Shown: in pieces, positions 14,948 to 22,894 of the stretch
Layout of the letters: each line of letters opens with the position of its first letter
Position numbering within the stretch: the first letter of the stretch is position 1
From: an uncultured Eubacteriales bacterium
Lineage (GTDB): Bacteria; Bacillota; Clostridia; Peptostreptococcales; Anaerovoracaceae
Assembly: GCA_900551415.1 (NCBI GenBank)
Contig: URWB01000012.1
Span: 1 to 28,155, forward strand
Length of the DNA stretch: 28,155 nt
Direction: 5' to 3'
Notes under the pieces: generated by a model
The model's database searches: none
What the model was told of the DNA's origin: nothing
The model's input: the letters and a program-made list of their open reading frames with translations, nothing else
Position numbers and translations under genes: made by a program

Positions 14948-17900
14948 ATGCTGCATCTATATTACGGAAGAGAAAACATCGACAAAGAAAATTTTATCTT
15001 TGACCATTTACAGGGTCGGGCGCTTTTACTTGTGCCCGACCAATTTACATTGCAGATGGAGCGCGCGCTGCTCGCGCGCGCCGGCAAGGAAGCGCTCATG
15101 GATATTGAGGTGCTTTCGATGTCCAGGCTCGGCGATCGTCTTTTGTCGGAGCTCGGCGGCAGCAAGCGCAGTTTCATCGATAAATACGGGCGGCATATGA
15201 TTCTTTCGGATGTTGCCCGCGCAGAGCGGGAGCGTTTGCAGGTATTCCGCGGCCTGGAGCGCAAAAATTCCTTCATCGAAATGGTGAATAATTTCATCTC
15301 GGAGCTCAAGCAGTTTAACTGCGGCAGCGCGGAACTCACGCAGATCGCGGAGGCGCTGCCGGAGGACTCCTACGCGGCGAAGAAGCTGACAGATCTGACT
15401 CTGCTGTACGAAAGCTACGAACGGCGGATTGAAGGGAAGTACACCGATTCAGAGGACTATATCGATCTTTTTTTGAGTAAGATCGCGCAGTCCGCGTTGA
15501 TTCAGGATCAAGATATCTGGATCTACGGCTTTGACAGTTTCGCGCCAAAGGCGATGTCCGTCATCGGGGAACTGATGCGCAACGCGCGCGAGGTTCAGGT
15601 GGTGCTGACCGCGGACCATGATCGGAGCAGCAGAGATAGCGAGCTGTTTACGCTGCCGGAGCTCGTCATGCACAAACTGCAGGAGGCTGCGGATGCGCGC
15701 GGCATCGACTGCAAACGGCAGGCAATACCGGAAAGCTACCGGATTCGGGATCGTGCCGCGGCGGTTAGACAAATCGAACAGGAGCTTTACGCCTTGCCCG
15801 CAAGACCGGCCAAAGATCTCGATGCCTGCGAGGGGTTGCGTTTGGTGACCGCGGCGAATCTGTACAACGAAGCCGAGAGCGCAGCGGTTTATGTTTTGCA
15901 TCTGGTGAGGGATCTGGGATATCATTACCACGAAATTCAACTCATCTGCAACGATCAACAGGAGCGCGGGCCGATTTTGCGGCGGATCTTCCGCGAATAC
16001 GGAATTGATCTGATTTCGGACGCCAGCCGCGATATCCTGCAGAGTCCGATCGTGCGCTATATCACCGCGCAAATCAGCGTGGTCATCGAAAAATACAGGA
16101 CTGATACGGTACTGCGCGTCCTCAAATCCGGATTCAGCGATTTGACAGCGGACGAGGTGACCGACCTGGAGAACTATGTCATCCAGTACCGCGTCCGCGG
16201 AAGCATGTGGAAAAGGCCATTTGTCAAGGGACTGCAGGAGTACGGGGAGGAAGAACTGAAGCGTCTTGACGCCCTCCGCGAAAGCGCGATCACGCCGATG
16301 CGTTCCTTCGAAAAGATTTTCCAAAGAGAAACGACTGCAGACTTTATCGCAGCGCTCTATCAATATTTTTATCAAGAAGCGCGCCTGCCGGAACGGATTG
16401 GCGAACTCATTCGCGCGCAAGAGGAGATGGGCAGAGAGGATCTTGCTGAGGAAACGCGGCAAATTTGGGGCAAAGTGATCGGTATTCTTGACCAGATGCA
16501 GGAGATTGCGGGGCGGCAGGATTTCGACGCGCGCGCCTTTTTAGACTTATTTAAGGTAGGTTTGTCGCAGGTCGAGCTCGGCGTGCTGCCGCCAACGAAG
16601 GACGGACTGATGATGGGAACGATGCAGCGGACCAGAAGCGGCAATATCAAGGCTCTGGTCGTGGTCGGCGCAAATGAGGGAATCTTGCCGCAGGAGAAAC
16701 CGGCGCAGGGTCTGTTCGGCGATGAAGAAAAAGAACTCTTCCGGCAAAAGGGCGTGGAGCTCTGCAAGGTAGACAGTGTGCGGCAGATGGAGGAACGGCT
16801 GGCAATCTACCGTAATCTTTCAAGGCCGCGCGCGCAGCTTTGGATGAGCTGCAGCATGGCTGATATCGAGGGAAATCTCAGCAAACCGTCCGGCGTTTTT
16901 ACGAAGCTTATCGAAATTTTCCCGCAGCTTGCGGTCGAGAAGGACATACTCAACCGTACGGCTGAGGCGCAGACAGAGCTGGCCTGCGGCGGCATGGCGC
17001 CGCTTCGTCATTTGACCGAAGCTTTGCAGGATACCTTGGAGGGAAAGCCGCTCGGCACACCGTGGAGGGAAATGCTCACATGGTATCAGCAGCACGATGA
17101 CGCGAAACTGAACCCAATTCGCAAGGGGTTGGCGTTTACCAACAAACAGGAGGCACTCGGCAGACAGGTTGCTGACGCCTTGTATCAACGTGACGTGGAC
17201 ACCGCGCTGAGCCTCAGCCCATCGCGGCTGGAGCGTTATGCGCGCTGCGCATTTTCTCATTTGATCCAGTACGGCCTGAAGCCGGAGGAACGCCGCGTCT
17301 TTGAAGTCGCGCCGCGAGAGATCGGTGACATCTATCATCGGTGTCTGATGGAACTGACAGCGAAGCTGACCCTGCCGGATGTGCCGGTGACCGCGCCGGA
17401 ATCGCCATGGATGACCTTAACGCGAGAGGCATGCAGAAACTTCGTGGAACAGACGGTCGCGCGGGAAACATCAAACTACCGCGAAGGGTTGTTTCAGCTC
17501 GGCCATGAGGAACAGTACCGCAGCCGCCGCATCGCGGACATCTGCGAAAAGGTGTGCTGGGTTTGTGTCGAGCAGGTACGGGCCGGACAGATCTTGTCCA
17601 GCCGTTTTGAAGTACCGTTCGGCCGCGGCCGCGCGATTCCGCCGATCGCGGTGGAGGCAGAGGGCAGACAAATCTTTATTGAGGGCAAGATTGACCGCGT
17701 GGATATTCTGCGCGGCGAGCGCGTAAAGATCATTGACTACAAGACCGGCAACGAGAATTTCAGTAAAAGCGAGGCAGAGGCAGGCTACCGTCTGCAGCTC
17801 ATGCTCTATCTCAATGCCTGCCTGGGTGAGCGTACAGGCGGCGAAGCGAGAAAGCCCGCGGGAGTCTTCTATTTTCATATCAGTGAGCCGATGGTGGATT

Positions 17901-18286
17901 GGTCGGCAAAAGAACCGGACGCAGAGAAGCTGGCGCAGGAAGTGCGCAAGAATTTTAAGATGAACGGCGTGCTGGTCGATGACCCGCAGGTCATTGAAAA
18001 CATCGCAGGAGACTTCAGCGGCTATTCGGAGATCCTGCCGCTGCGAAACGGCAAGGATGGTATCAGCGCGACCGGCGGCGATACCTTGCTCAGCGAGACG
18101 GAGTTTGCGGCGCTGACCGAGACCGTTTCCCAAAAAGTGACAGAACTTTGCCGCGATCTCGCCGCGGGCAAGATCGACATCGAGCCGATGAAGACCCGCG
18201 ACCGCTCCGCCTGCACCTACTGCCAGTACAAAGGCATCTGCCGCTTCGATACGATATTCGAAGGCTGCCGGTGGCGGATCGTGTGA
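14948..18286 (+). CDS. addB: AddB-like ATP-dependent nuclease subunit B
   Basis: 1112 residues. The N-terminal third is helicase-like (LLVPDQFTLQMERAL, VLSMSRLGDRLLSELGG, FDSFAPKAM). The C-terminal nuclease has the PD-(D/E)XK residues E912, D916, D930 and K932 (EGKIDRVD, IDYKTG) and Fe-S cluster cysteines C767, C1089, C1092 and C1098. AddB with AddA processes double-strand breaks for recombination. The N-terminal Walker A (GRxGSGKT) is replaced by GRENIDKENF, so ATP binding by this subunit is unlikely. addA does not follow. GGGAG precedes the ATG; the 154 bp after the HAD gene hold no supported feature. Confidence 0.88.
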   Translation: MLHLYYGRENIDKENFIFDHLQGRALLLVPDQFTLQMERALLARAGKEALMDIEVLSMSRLGDRLLSELGGSKRSFIDKYGRHMILSDVARAERERLQVFRGLERKNSFIEMVNNFISELKQFNCGSAELTQIAEALPEDSYAAKKLTDLTLLYESYERRIEGKYTDSEDYIDLFLSKIAQSALIQDQDIWIYGFDSFAPKAMSVIGELMRNAREVQVVLTADHDRSSRDSELFTLPELVMHKLQEAADARGIDCKRQAIPESYRIRDRAAAVRQIEQELYALPARPAKDLDACEGLRLVTAANLYNEAESAAVYVLHLVRDLGYHYHEIQLICNDQQERGPILRRIFREYGIDLISDASRDILQSPIVRYITAQISVVIEKYRTDTVLRVLKSGFSDLTADEVTDLENYVIQYRVRGSMWKRPFVKGLQEYGEEELKRLDALRESAITPMRSFEKIFQRETTADFIAALYQYFYQEARLPERIGELIRAQEEMGREDLAEETRQIWGKVIGILDQMQEIAGRQDFDARAFLDLFKVGLSQVELGVLPPTKDGLMMGTMQRTRSGNIKALVVVGANEGILPQEKPAQGLFGDEEKELFRQKGVELCKVDSVRQMEERLAIYRNLSRPRAQLWMSCSMADIEGNLSKPSGVFTKLIEIFPQLAVEKDILNRTAEAQTELACGGMAPLRHLTEALQDTLEGKPLGTPWREMLTWYQQHDDAKLNPIRKGLAFTNKQEALGRQVADALYQRDVDTALSLSPSRLERYARCAFSHLIQYGLKPEERRVFEVAPREIGDIYHRCLMELTAKLTLPDVPVTAPESPWMTLTREACRNFVEQTVARETSNYREGLFQLGHEEQYRSRRIADICEKVCWVCVEQVRAGQILSSRFEVPFGRGRAIPPIAVEAEGRQIFIEGKIDRVDILRGERVKIIDYKTGNENFSKSEAEAGYRLQLMLYLNACLGERTGGEARKPAGVFYFHISEPMVDWSAKEPDAEKLAQEVRKNFKMNGVLVDDPQVIENIAGDFSGYSEILPLRNGKDGISATGGDTLLSETEFAALTETVSQKVTELCRDLAAGKIDIEPMKTRDRSACTYCQYKGICRFDTIFEGCRWRIV

Positions 18287-18320
18287 AATGAAGTGGTACT
18301 ATGCGGCAGTGATAGCATCC

Positions 18321-18367
18321 TTGACAATCGCACATGGTATTGTACAAAAATAATGTGCGATTGTCGA
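18321..18367. repeat. 47-bp inverted repeat between convergent addB and hicB
   Basis: Arms GACAATCGCACAT (18323-18335) and ATGTGCGATTGTC (18353-18365) pair perfectly over 13 bp and extend by a wobble and an A-T pair, around a 17-nt loop. No T tract follows on either strand, so it is not a classical intrinsic terminator, though it sits where one would be expected, 35 bp after addB and 21 bp after hicB. The left arm also contains TTGACA. Confidence 0.8.
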
Positions 18368-18387
18368 AGAAAAGCAGAGGCACTTAC

Positions 18388-18786
18388 TTAGATAATCCCA
18401 AGTTGTGCTTTCAGAGCCTCCTGCAGGACCGCTGAAAAATTGATATTTTTTTTGATAGCTTCATCGTTGAGCCACTCCGGGATGGTAAGTGTTTTCTTGA
18501 CCGCACGGGAACTATGCTTTTTCTTGTATTCCAAGAGGTCAAACTCGATGATGACCGGATAAGAATTTTCAGCGATCACTAAAAAATCGATGCTGGTTGG
18601 GACAGGAACATTGTTTTCTTTCATTCTGTCCTCTAAGGCAAGTCCCAACGCGTCCACTGCCATTTCGTAAGCTTGGGACATATCTGTGCCTTGGGTCAGA
18701 CATTCCGGAATATCCGGGAAGGAGACCCAAAAGCCGCCGCCGTCTTCCTTGTGAAATAATGCCGGATAGAAAAATTTGTCGTTCAT
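18388..18786 (-). CDS. hicB: HicB-type antitoxin
   Basis: 132 residues. The N-terminal HicB fold (about 6-70; FHKEDGGGFWVSFPDIPECL, TQGTDMSQAYEMAVDALGLA) is the partial RNase H-like domain that neutralises HicA. The C-terminal part (about 95-130; LTIPEWLNDEAIKKNINFSA then VLQEALKAQLG) resembles a ribbon-helix-helix DNA-binding domain that would bind the operon promoter. AAAGGGGTG precedes the ATG. It is the second gene after hicA, 43 bp downstream. Confidence 0.92.
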   Translation of the reverse strand: MNDKFFYPALFHKEDGGGFWVSFPDIPECLTQGTDMSQAYEMAVDALGLALEDRMKENNVPVPTSIDFLVIAENSYPVIIEFDLLEYKKKHSSRAVKKTLTIPEWLNDEAIKKNINFSAVLQEALKAQLGII

Positions 18787-18829
18787 TATGAAACACCCCT
18801 TTCTGTATATGTATTTATTTTAGTCCTGC

Positions 18830-19003
18830 TTATTTTAGAATCGCCTGCTCCAGCCCCTTGCCGAGGCTTTTGCTGTGCAGTGGAAGGATCGTTTGGCGAT
18901 TATTTTTTGGATTTCTAAGTTTTACATGGGAACCGTTTTGACTTACGATCACAAAACCGTTTCCTTGCAATAATTTGAGCATTTGTCTGGATGTCATCGG
19001 CAT
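18830..19003 (-). CDS. hicA: HicA-type mRNA interferase toxin (57 aa)
   Basis: Found by translating the reverse strand upstream of hicB: MPMTSRQMLKLLQGNGFVIV, then SQNGSHVKLRNP and LPLHSKSLGKGLEQAILK. This is the dsRBD-like HicA fold with the catalytic histidine in the GSH motif and the terminal helix LGKGLEQAIL. HicA cleaves mRNA and arrests growth unless HicB is bound. AAAGGAGT lies 7 bases before the ATG. An internal ATG two codons on is an alternative start. Order toxin-antitoxin is the usual hicAB order. Confidence 0.92.
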   Translation of the reverse strand: MPMTSRQMLKLLQGNGFVIVSQNGSHVKLRNPKNNRQTILPLHSKSLGKGLEQAILK

Positions 19004-19017
19004 ATCTGTACTCCTTT

Positions 19018-19046
19018 ATTATAATACGTATCAATACGTATGTCAA
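19018..19046 (-). promoter_or_regulatory. Consensus hicAB promoter with doubled palindromic operator in the spacer
   Basis: On the reverse strand perfect TTGACA (19046-19041), 17-bp spacer, perfect TATAAT (19023-19018). The spacer region (19024-19041) is two copies of the self-complementary octamer ATACGTAT separated by 2 bp, an ideal site for a dimeric ribbon-helix-helix antitoxin to block polymerase. HicB binding there is inference. Confidence 0.85.
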
Positions 19047-19064
19047 TGTAAAATAAATGAAAAA

Positions 19065-19080
19065 ATACTAATATCAGTAT
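19065..19080. repeat. 16-bp near-palindrome upstream of the hicAB promoter
   Basis: ATACTAATATCAGTAT is self-complementary except for one symmetric mismatch pair, 19 bp upstream of the -35 box. Possibly a second, weaker regulator site. Confidence 0.35.
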
Positions 19081-19156
19081 AATTCATAAAAAAGAAAGCA
19101 CAAGGCAGAGAATGCACGATAAACCGACAAATTTCGACAAAATTCTACAATATAAA

Positions 19157-19194
19157 AACGCCCTTGCCAAAACAAGATGGTTTACGGGCGTTTG
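19157..19194 (-). terminator. ansA: Intrinsic terminator of the asparaginase gene
   Basis: On the reverse strand AAACGCCC (19194-19187), a 22-nt loop, GGGCGTTT (19164-19157) and then TTATATT. It lies 15 bp after the asparaginase stop codon. Confidence 0.7.
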
Positions 19195-19208
19195 CGCATC
19201 TGCGCGGC

Positions 19209-20222
19209 TTATACGCTGATCTCACCGCGCAGGTTGGTGGTCATCAGTTTTTTGATGGTTTCTTTTGGGTAGCCGCAGCTGAAGAGGTAGTAAAGCTTGG
19301 TGACAGCGGCCTCTGTGGTCATGTCATTGCAGCCGACGGCACCGGACTCCTTGAGGGCGTTGCTGGTCGCGTAGGTGCCGAGCTTGGTCGTGCCGCGGTA
19401 GCACTGGGAGCAGACGGAGACGATCGCGCCGTTCTCGGAGGCGCGGCGGATGCTGCTGACCAGCGTGCGGTTGTTGCTCGGGATATTGCCCTCACCGAAG
19501 GTTTCCAGTACAACGCCGCTGAGCTTTTCGGAAACGATCTGCTCGAACAACTCGAACTGGATGCCCGGGAAGAGCTTCAAGACGCCAATCGGCACCTGAC
19601 GCAGCTCGGTCAGCTTGAATTCAGGCGCCTGCGCCGGCATGATGAGTGCCTGTTGGTTGTACTTGATATCGATGCCGACGTCTGCCAGAACCGGGTAGTT
19701 CGGCGAGGCGAAAGCCATCAGCTCATCCGATGAGACCTTGGTAGAGCGGTTGCCGCGCAGGAGCTTGCCCGCGAAGTACAAGCAGACCTCGTTGACCCGG
19801 CCTTCGGCGGCGATCACCATTGAGTTGATGAGGTTATCGCGGCCGTCGCTGCGCAGCTCGCAGAGTGGAATCTGAGAGCCGGTCAGAATGACCGGTTTGT
19901 CAAGTCCCTCAAGCATGAACGACAGCGCGGAAGCAGTATAGGCCATCGTATCGGTGCCGTGCAGGACGACGAAGCCGTCATACATGTGGTAGCGGTCGCG
20001 GATCTCCCGCCCGATGTTGACCCACTGCTCGACCGCGACATTCGCCGAATCCAGTAGCGGATCAAATTCGACAACATCCCAGTTTGGCATATCCTTGTTT
20101 TTGAGCTGTGAGATCTCATCCAGCAAACTCGAAAAATATTTTTTCTTCGGCGCGTAGCCAAGCTCTGTCGGCACCATACCGATGGTGCCGCCCGTATATA
20201 AAACGCAGACTCTTTTTTTCAT
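19209..20222 (-). CDS. ansA: Type I (cytosolic) L-asparaginase
   Basis: 337 residues. Two threonine active-site signatures are present, TGGTIG at about 10-15 and HGTDTM at about 88-93 followed by AYTASALSFML. The protein has no signal peptide, matching the low-affinity cytosolic AnsA class that releases ammonia and aspartate from asparagine. The ATG at 20222 is chosen since GGAG lies 6 bases before it; a frame open to 20258 has poorer sites. Alone in its transcript, with a terminator just after the stop. Its product, aspartate, is the substrate of the type of pathway encoded at 1-7304, a plausible but unproven link. Confidence 0.92.
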   Translation of the reverse strand: MKKRVCVLYTGGTIGMVPTELGYAPKKKYFSSLLDEISQLKNKDMPNWDVVEFDPLLDSANVAVEQWVNIGREIRDRYHMYDGFVVLHGTDTMAYTASALSFMLEGLDKPVILTGSQIPLCELRSDGRDNLINSMVIAAEGRVNEVCLYFAGKLLRGNRSTKVSSDELMAFASPNYPVLADVGIDIKYNQQALIMPAQAPEFKLTELRQVPIGVLKLFPGIQFELFEQIVSEKLSGVVLETFGEGNIPSNNRTLVSSIRRASENGAIVSVCSQCYRGTTKLGTYATSNALKESGAVGCNDMTTEAAVTKLYYLFSCGYPKETIKKLMTTNLRGEISV

Positions 20223-20305
20223 ATCGATCTCCATTCCGCCGTTATACTCCGACGCCATCAGGCGTGAAAAAAGTCCGGCAAGATTATTTTCTTGGATTTT
20301 AGCAA

Positions 20306-20320
20306 AGTTTATGATAAACT
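20306..20320. promoter_or_regulatory. Perfect 15-bp palindrome in the ansA-deoD divergent region
   Basis: AGTTTATGATAAACT, 7-bp arms around a central G. It overlaps candidate -10 sequences in both directions: reverse-strand TATCAT 20316-20311, and forward TTGGAT-17-TAAACT ending at 20320. Position and symmetry suggest an operator shared by the divergent genes. No regulator gene is adjacent. Confidence 0.45.
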
Positions 20321-20394
20321 ATCCTTAGGTACGATGTAATCATACCATAGACCGAAAAAAAATTCTATTGTAAAAATCATGGGAGGGCGAACAA

Positions 20395-21102
20395 ATGTCA
20401 AAGATTCCGACACCGCATATCGCGGCAAAAGCAGGCGACTTTGCCGAAACTGTTTTAATGCCGGGCGATCCGCTTCGCGCAAAATTCATCGCGGAGACCT
20501 TTTTAACGAATCCGGTGCTGGTCAATAATGTCAGAGGCGTGCAGGGCTATACAGGAGATTACCGGGGAAAACGTGTTTCCGTCATGGCTTCGGGCATGGG
20601 CATTCCGTCGATCGGCATCTACTCTTATGAGCTTTTCAATTTTTACGATGTCAAAAACATCATTCGTGTCGGCACTGCCGGCGTGATCCGTCCGGATCTC
20701 AAGGTCCGAGATATCGTGATCGGACAGGGCGCCTGCACCAATTCCAATTTCGCGGAGCAGTTTGACTTGCCGGGAACCTTCGCGCCGATCTGCTCTTATG
20801 AGCTTTTGAGGAAGGCGGTCAGCGCGGCAAAAGATCTGGGCGTGGAACCGGTGGTTGGCAATCTGTATTCGTCAGATATGTTCTACGATGATTCGCAGGG
20901 CTTATCTAAATGGCAGAAAATGGGCGTTTTGGCTGTTGAGATGGAGGCCGCAGCGCTATATATGAACGCGGCCAGAGCCGGTAAGAATGCGCTGGCAATC
21001 TGCACAATCTCTGACAATCCGTTTACCGGAGAGGCAACGACCGCGGAAGAACGGCAACAGAATTTTACAAAAATGATGGAAATTGCGCTTGCCATCGCGT
21101 AA
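20395..21102 (+). CDS. deoD: Purine nucleoside phosphorylase, DeoD type
   Basis: 235 residues, the normal length of the hexameric trimer-of-dimers family. Signatures seen: TPHIAAKAGDFAETVLMPGD (phosphate-site GDPLRAK), GMGIPSIGIYSYEL, RVGTAGVI, the VEMEAAALY ribose-binding motif and the catalytic aspartate in TISDNPFTGE. It splits purine (deoxy)ribonucleosides with phosphate into base and (deoxy)ribose 1-phosphate for salvage. GGGAGGG precedes the ATG. Monocistronic, with a strong terminator after it. Confidence 0.96.
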   Translation: MSKIPTPHIAAKAGDFAETVLMPGDPLRAKFIAETFLTNPVLVNNVRGVQGYTGDYRGKRVSVMASGMGIPSIGIYSYELFNFYDVKNIIRVGTAGVIRPDLKVRDIVIGQGACTNSNFAEQFDLPGTFAPICSYELLRKAVSAAKDLGVEPVVGNLYSSDMFYDDSQGLSKWQKMGVLAVEMEAAALYMNAARAGKNALAICTISDNPFTGEATTAEERQQNFTKMMEIALAIA

Positions 21103-21152
21103 AATTGATCAAGAAGTCAAAAAAACACGAAAAATAATAAAAAAAACAAGAA

Positions 21153-21180
21153 AAAAAGCCACTCGAAAAAGTGGCTTTTT
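21153..21180 (+). terminator. Intrinsic terminator of deoD
   Basis: AAAAAGCCACT (21153-21163), loop CGAAAA, AGTGGCTTTTT (21170-21180): an 11-bp perfect stem ending in five T. The region before it (21110-21152) is very A-rich. Confidence 0.9.
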
Positions 21181-21181
21181 G

Positions 21182-21210
21182 TTGATACCGCCGCGCAAAA
21201 ATGGTACAAT
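21182..21210 (+). promoter_or_regulatory. Promoter of the racemase-greA-lysS unit
   Basis: TTGATA (21182-21187), 17-bp spacer, TACAAT (21205-21210), directly after the deoD terminator. Confidence 0.7.
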
Positions 21211-21284
21211 AATCTAATAGTTACCGGCGGCAAATACATGTTTTGACAGCTTGTCTGCCGCCCATCAAAGCAGGAGGACAGAAA

Positions 21285-22373
21285 ATGGAGGAAAGATATC
21301 CGAGGCTAGAGATTAATCTGGCCCACTTAAAACATAATGTGACGAAGGTCGTAGAAAAATGTGGAGACATGGGCATTCAGGTCGCGGGCGTTATCAAGGG
21401 CGCGACGGGTCTGCCGGAGGTCGCGAAAGCATTTGACGAGGGCGGCGCTGCATTCATCGCATCCTCCAGACTGGAACAGTTGGAAGACGTGAAGAACGCC
21501 GGCATCCAAAAACCATTGCTGATGATTCGGATTCCGATGCTCAGCGAGGTAGAGGATGTCGTTCGCCTGACCGATATCAGCTTGAACAGCGAACTGGTTG
21601 TGATCAAGGCACTGAATGAAGCGGCGAAGCGCCAAAACAAGGTACATCAGATCATTTTGATGGCCGATATGGGAGACCTCAGGGAAGGCTATTGGGACAA
21701 AGAAGAAATGGCTGAAGTCGCGGTATATGTCGAAAACGAGCTGGATAATATCAAACTGGTCGGAATCGGTACCAATGTCGGCTGCTACGGTTCCATCGCG
21801 CCAACTCCGGAAATGCTCGAGGAATTGGTCGCGATCGCGGAGCACATAGAAAAAAGGCTGGGACGCAGACTGGAATACATTTCGGGCGGCGCGACCAGCA
21901 GCCTGATGCGTGTATGGGATGGCAATATGCCGGAAAGAATCAATCTGCTGCGTGTCGGCGAAGGCATCTTGCTGGCCAGAGACTTGGATGTATTCTACGG
22001 GTATGACATGTCGGAGCTGTATCAGGATATTTTCCGACTTAAGGCCGAGGTCATTGAGGTCAAGGTCAAACCGTCGCATCCGGTCGGTACGATTGCCATT
22101 GACGCGTTCGGACACACGCCAACCTATGTGGACCGCGGCATGCGTAAGCGCGCGTTGCTTGCGGTGGGCAAGGTGGATTACGCGGATCCCGCAGAGCTGA
22201 TTCCTATGGAAAAGGGCATTGAAATTCTCGGCGCGTCCAGCGACCATACGATTGTTGATATTGAAAACGCCGAAAAGGATTATCAGGTCGGCGATATCAT
22301 GGAATTCGACATTTGCTACGCGACGATTGTGTTCCTGACAAACTGCAGGAACGTCAGGATCGTGTATGTATAA
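21285..22373 (+). CDS. Alanine/ornithine racemase family PLP-dependent enzyme
   Basis: 362 residues of the fold-type III alanine racemase N-domain family. PLP lysine K38 lies in AGVIKGATG, and the barrel motifs SSRLEQLEDV, MADMGDLREG, GIGTNVGCYG and YISGGATSSL are present. It is shorter and different from true Alr and closest in layout to clostridial ornithine racemase. That enzyme makes D-ornithine for the oxidative ornithine pathway. AGGAGG at 21272-21277 fixes the ATG at 21285. It heads a unit with greA (26 bp) and lysS (21 bp). None of the ornithine pathway genes (oraS, oraE, ord, ortA/B) is in the window, so the substrate could also be alanine, lysine or another amino acid. Confidence 0.85.
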   Translation: MEERYPRLEINLAHLKHNVTKVVEKCGDMGIQVAGVIKGATGLPEVAKAFDEGGAAFIASSRLEQLEDVKNAGIQKPLLMIRIPMLSEVEDVVRLTDISLNSELVVIKALNEAAKRQNKVHQIILMADMGDLREGYWDKEEMAEVAVYVENELDNIKLVGIGTNVGCYGSIAPTPEMLEELVAIAEHIEKRLGRRLEYISGGATSSLMRVWDGNMPERINLLRVGEGILLARDLDVFYGYDMSELYQDIFRLKAEVIEVKVKPSHPVGTIAIDAFGHTPTYVDRGMRKRALLAVGKVDYADPAELIPMEKGIEILGASSDHTIVDIENAEKDYQVGDIMEFDICYATIVFLTNCRNVRIVYV

Positions 22374-22399
22374 ATTACGAAATTATGGAGGGAATATAG

Positions 22400-22873
22400 A
22401 TGGCAGACGAAATTCTGTTGACCCAAGAGGGTTATGATAAAATTGTAGCGGAGCATGAAGAACTGGTATCCGTCAGAAGAAAGGAAATTTCCGAGAAGCT
22501 CAAGGAAGCGATCTCTTACGGCGACCTTTCCGAAAACGCGGAGTATGATGCGGCGAAGAACGAACAGGCAGAGCTGGAAGAACGAATCTTCAAGCTGGAG
22601 GATATGATCAAAAAGGCCAAGATCATCAAGGAAGAAGAGATGAGCAACGACTTTGTCGGTGTCGGTTCCCGCGTATCCGTTAAGGACATGGATAACGGCG
22701 ATGAAATGGAATTTACCATCGTCGGCTCCACCGAAGCAGACCCGTTCGCAGGCAAGATTTCCAATGAATCCCTGGTAGGACAACATCTGATCGGACAAAA
22801 GACCGGAACGATTGTAGAAATCATTGTACCGGACGGAACCTTGCATTATAAAATTACGAACATCAGCAGATAG
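22400..22873 (+). CDS. greA: Transcription elongation factor GreA
   Basis: 157 residues. The N-terminal antiparallel coiled coil (about 1-75) carries the acidic tip that enters the RNA polymerase secondary channel (YGDLSENAEYDAAKNEQAEL). The C-terminal FKBP-like domain (about 80-155) has the usual VGSRVSVKD and ISNESLVGQHLIGQKTG. It restarts backtracked polymerase by stimulating transcript cleavage. GGAGGGAATATAG precedes the ATG. Followed by lysS after 21 bp, a common clostridial and bacillar neighbourhood. Confidence 0.97.
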   Translation: MADEILLTQEGYDKIVAEHEELVSVRRKEISEKLKEAISYGDLSENAEYDAAKNEQAELEERIFKLEDMIKKAKIIKEEEMSNDFVGVGSRVSVKDMDNGDEMEFTIVGSTEADPFAGKISNESLVGQHLIGQKTGTIVEIIVPDGTLHYKITNISR

Positions 22874-22894
22874 ACAGACGAGAAAGGATAAAAA

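Noticed and set aside
19124..19152. Promoter-like CCGACA-17-TACAAT on the plus strand
   Set aside because: Points straight into the asparaginase terminator with no gene downstream; the surrounding sequence is A/T-rich so chance matches are likely.
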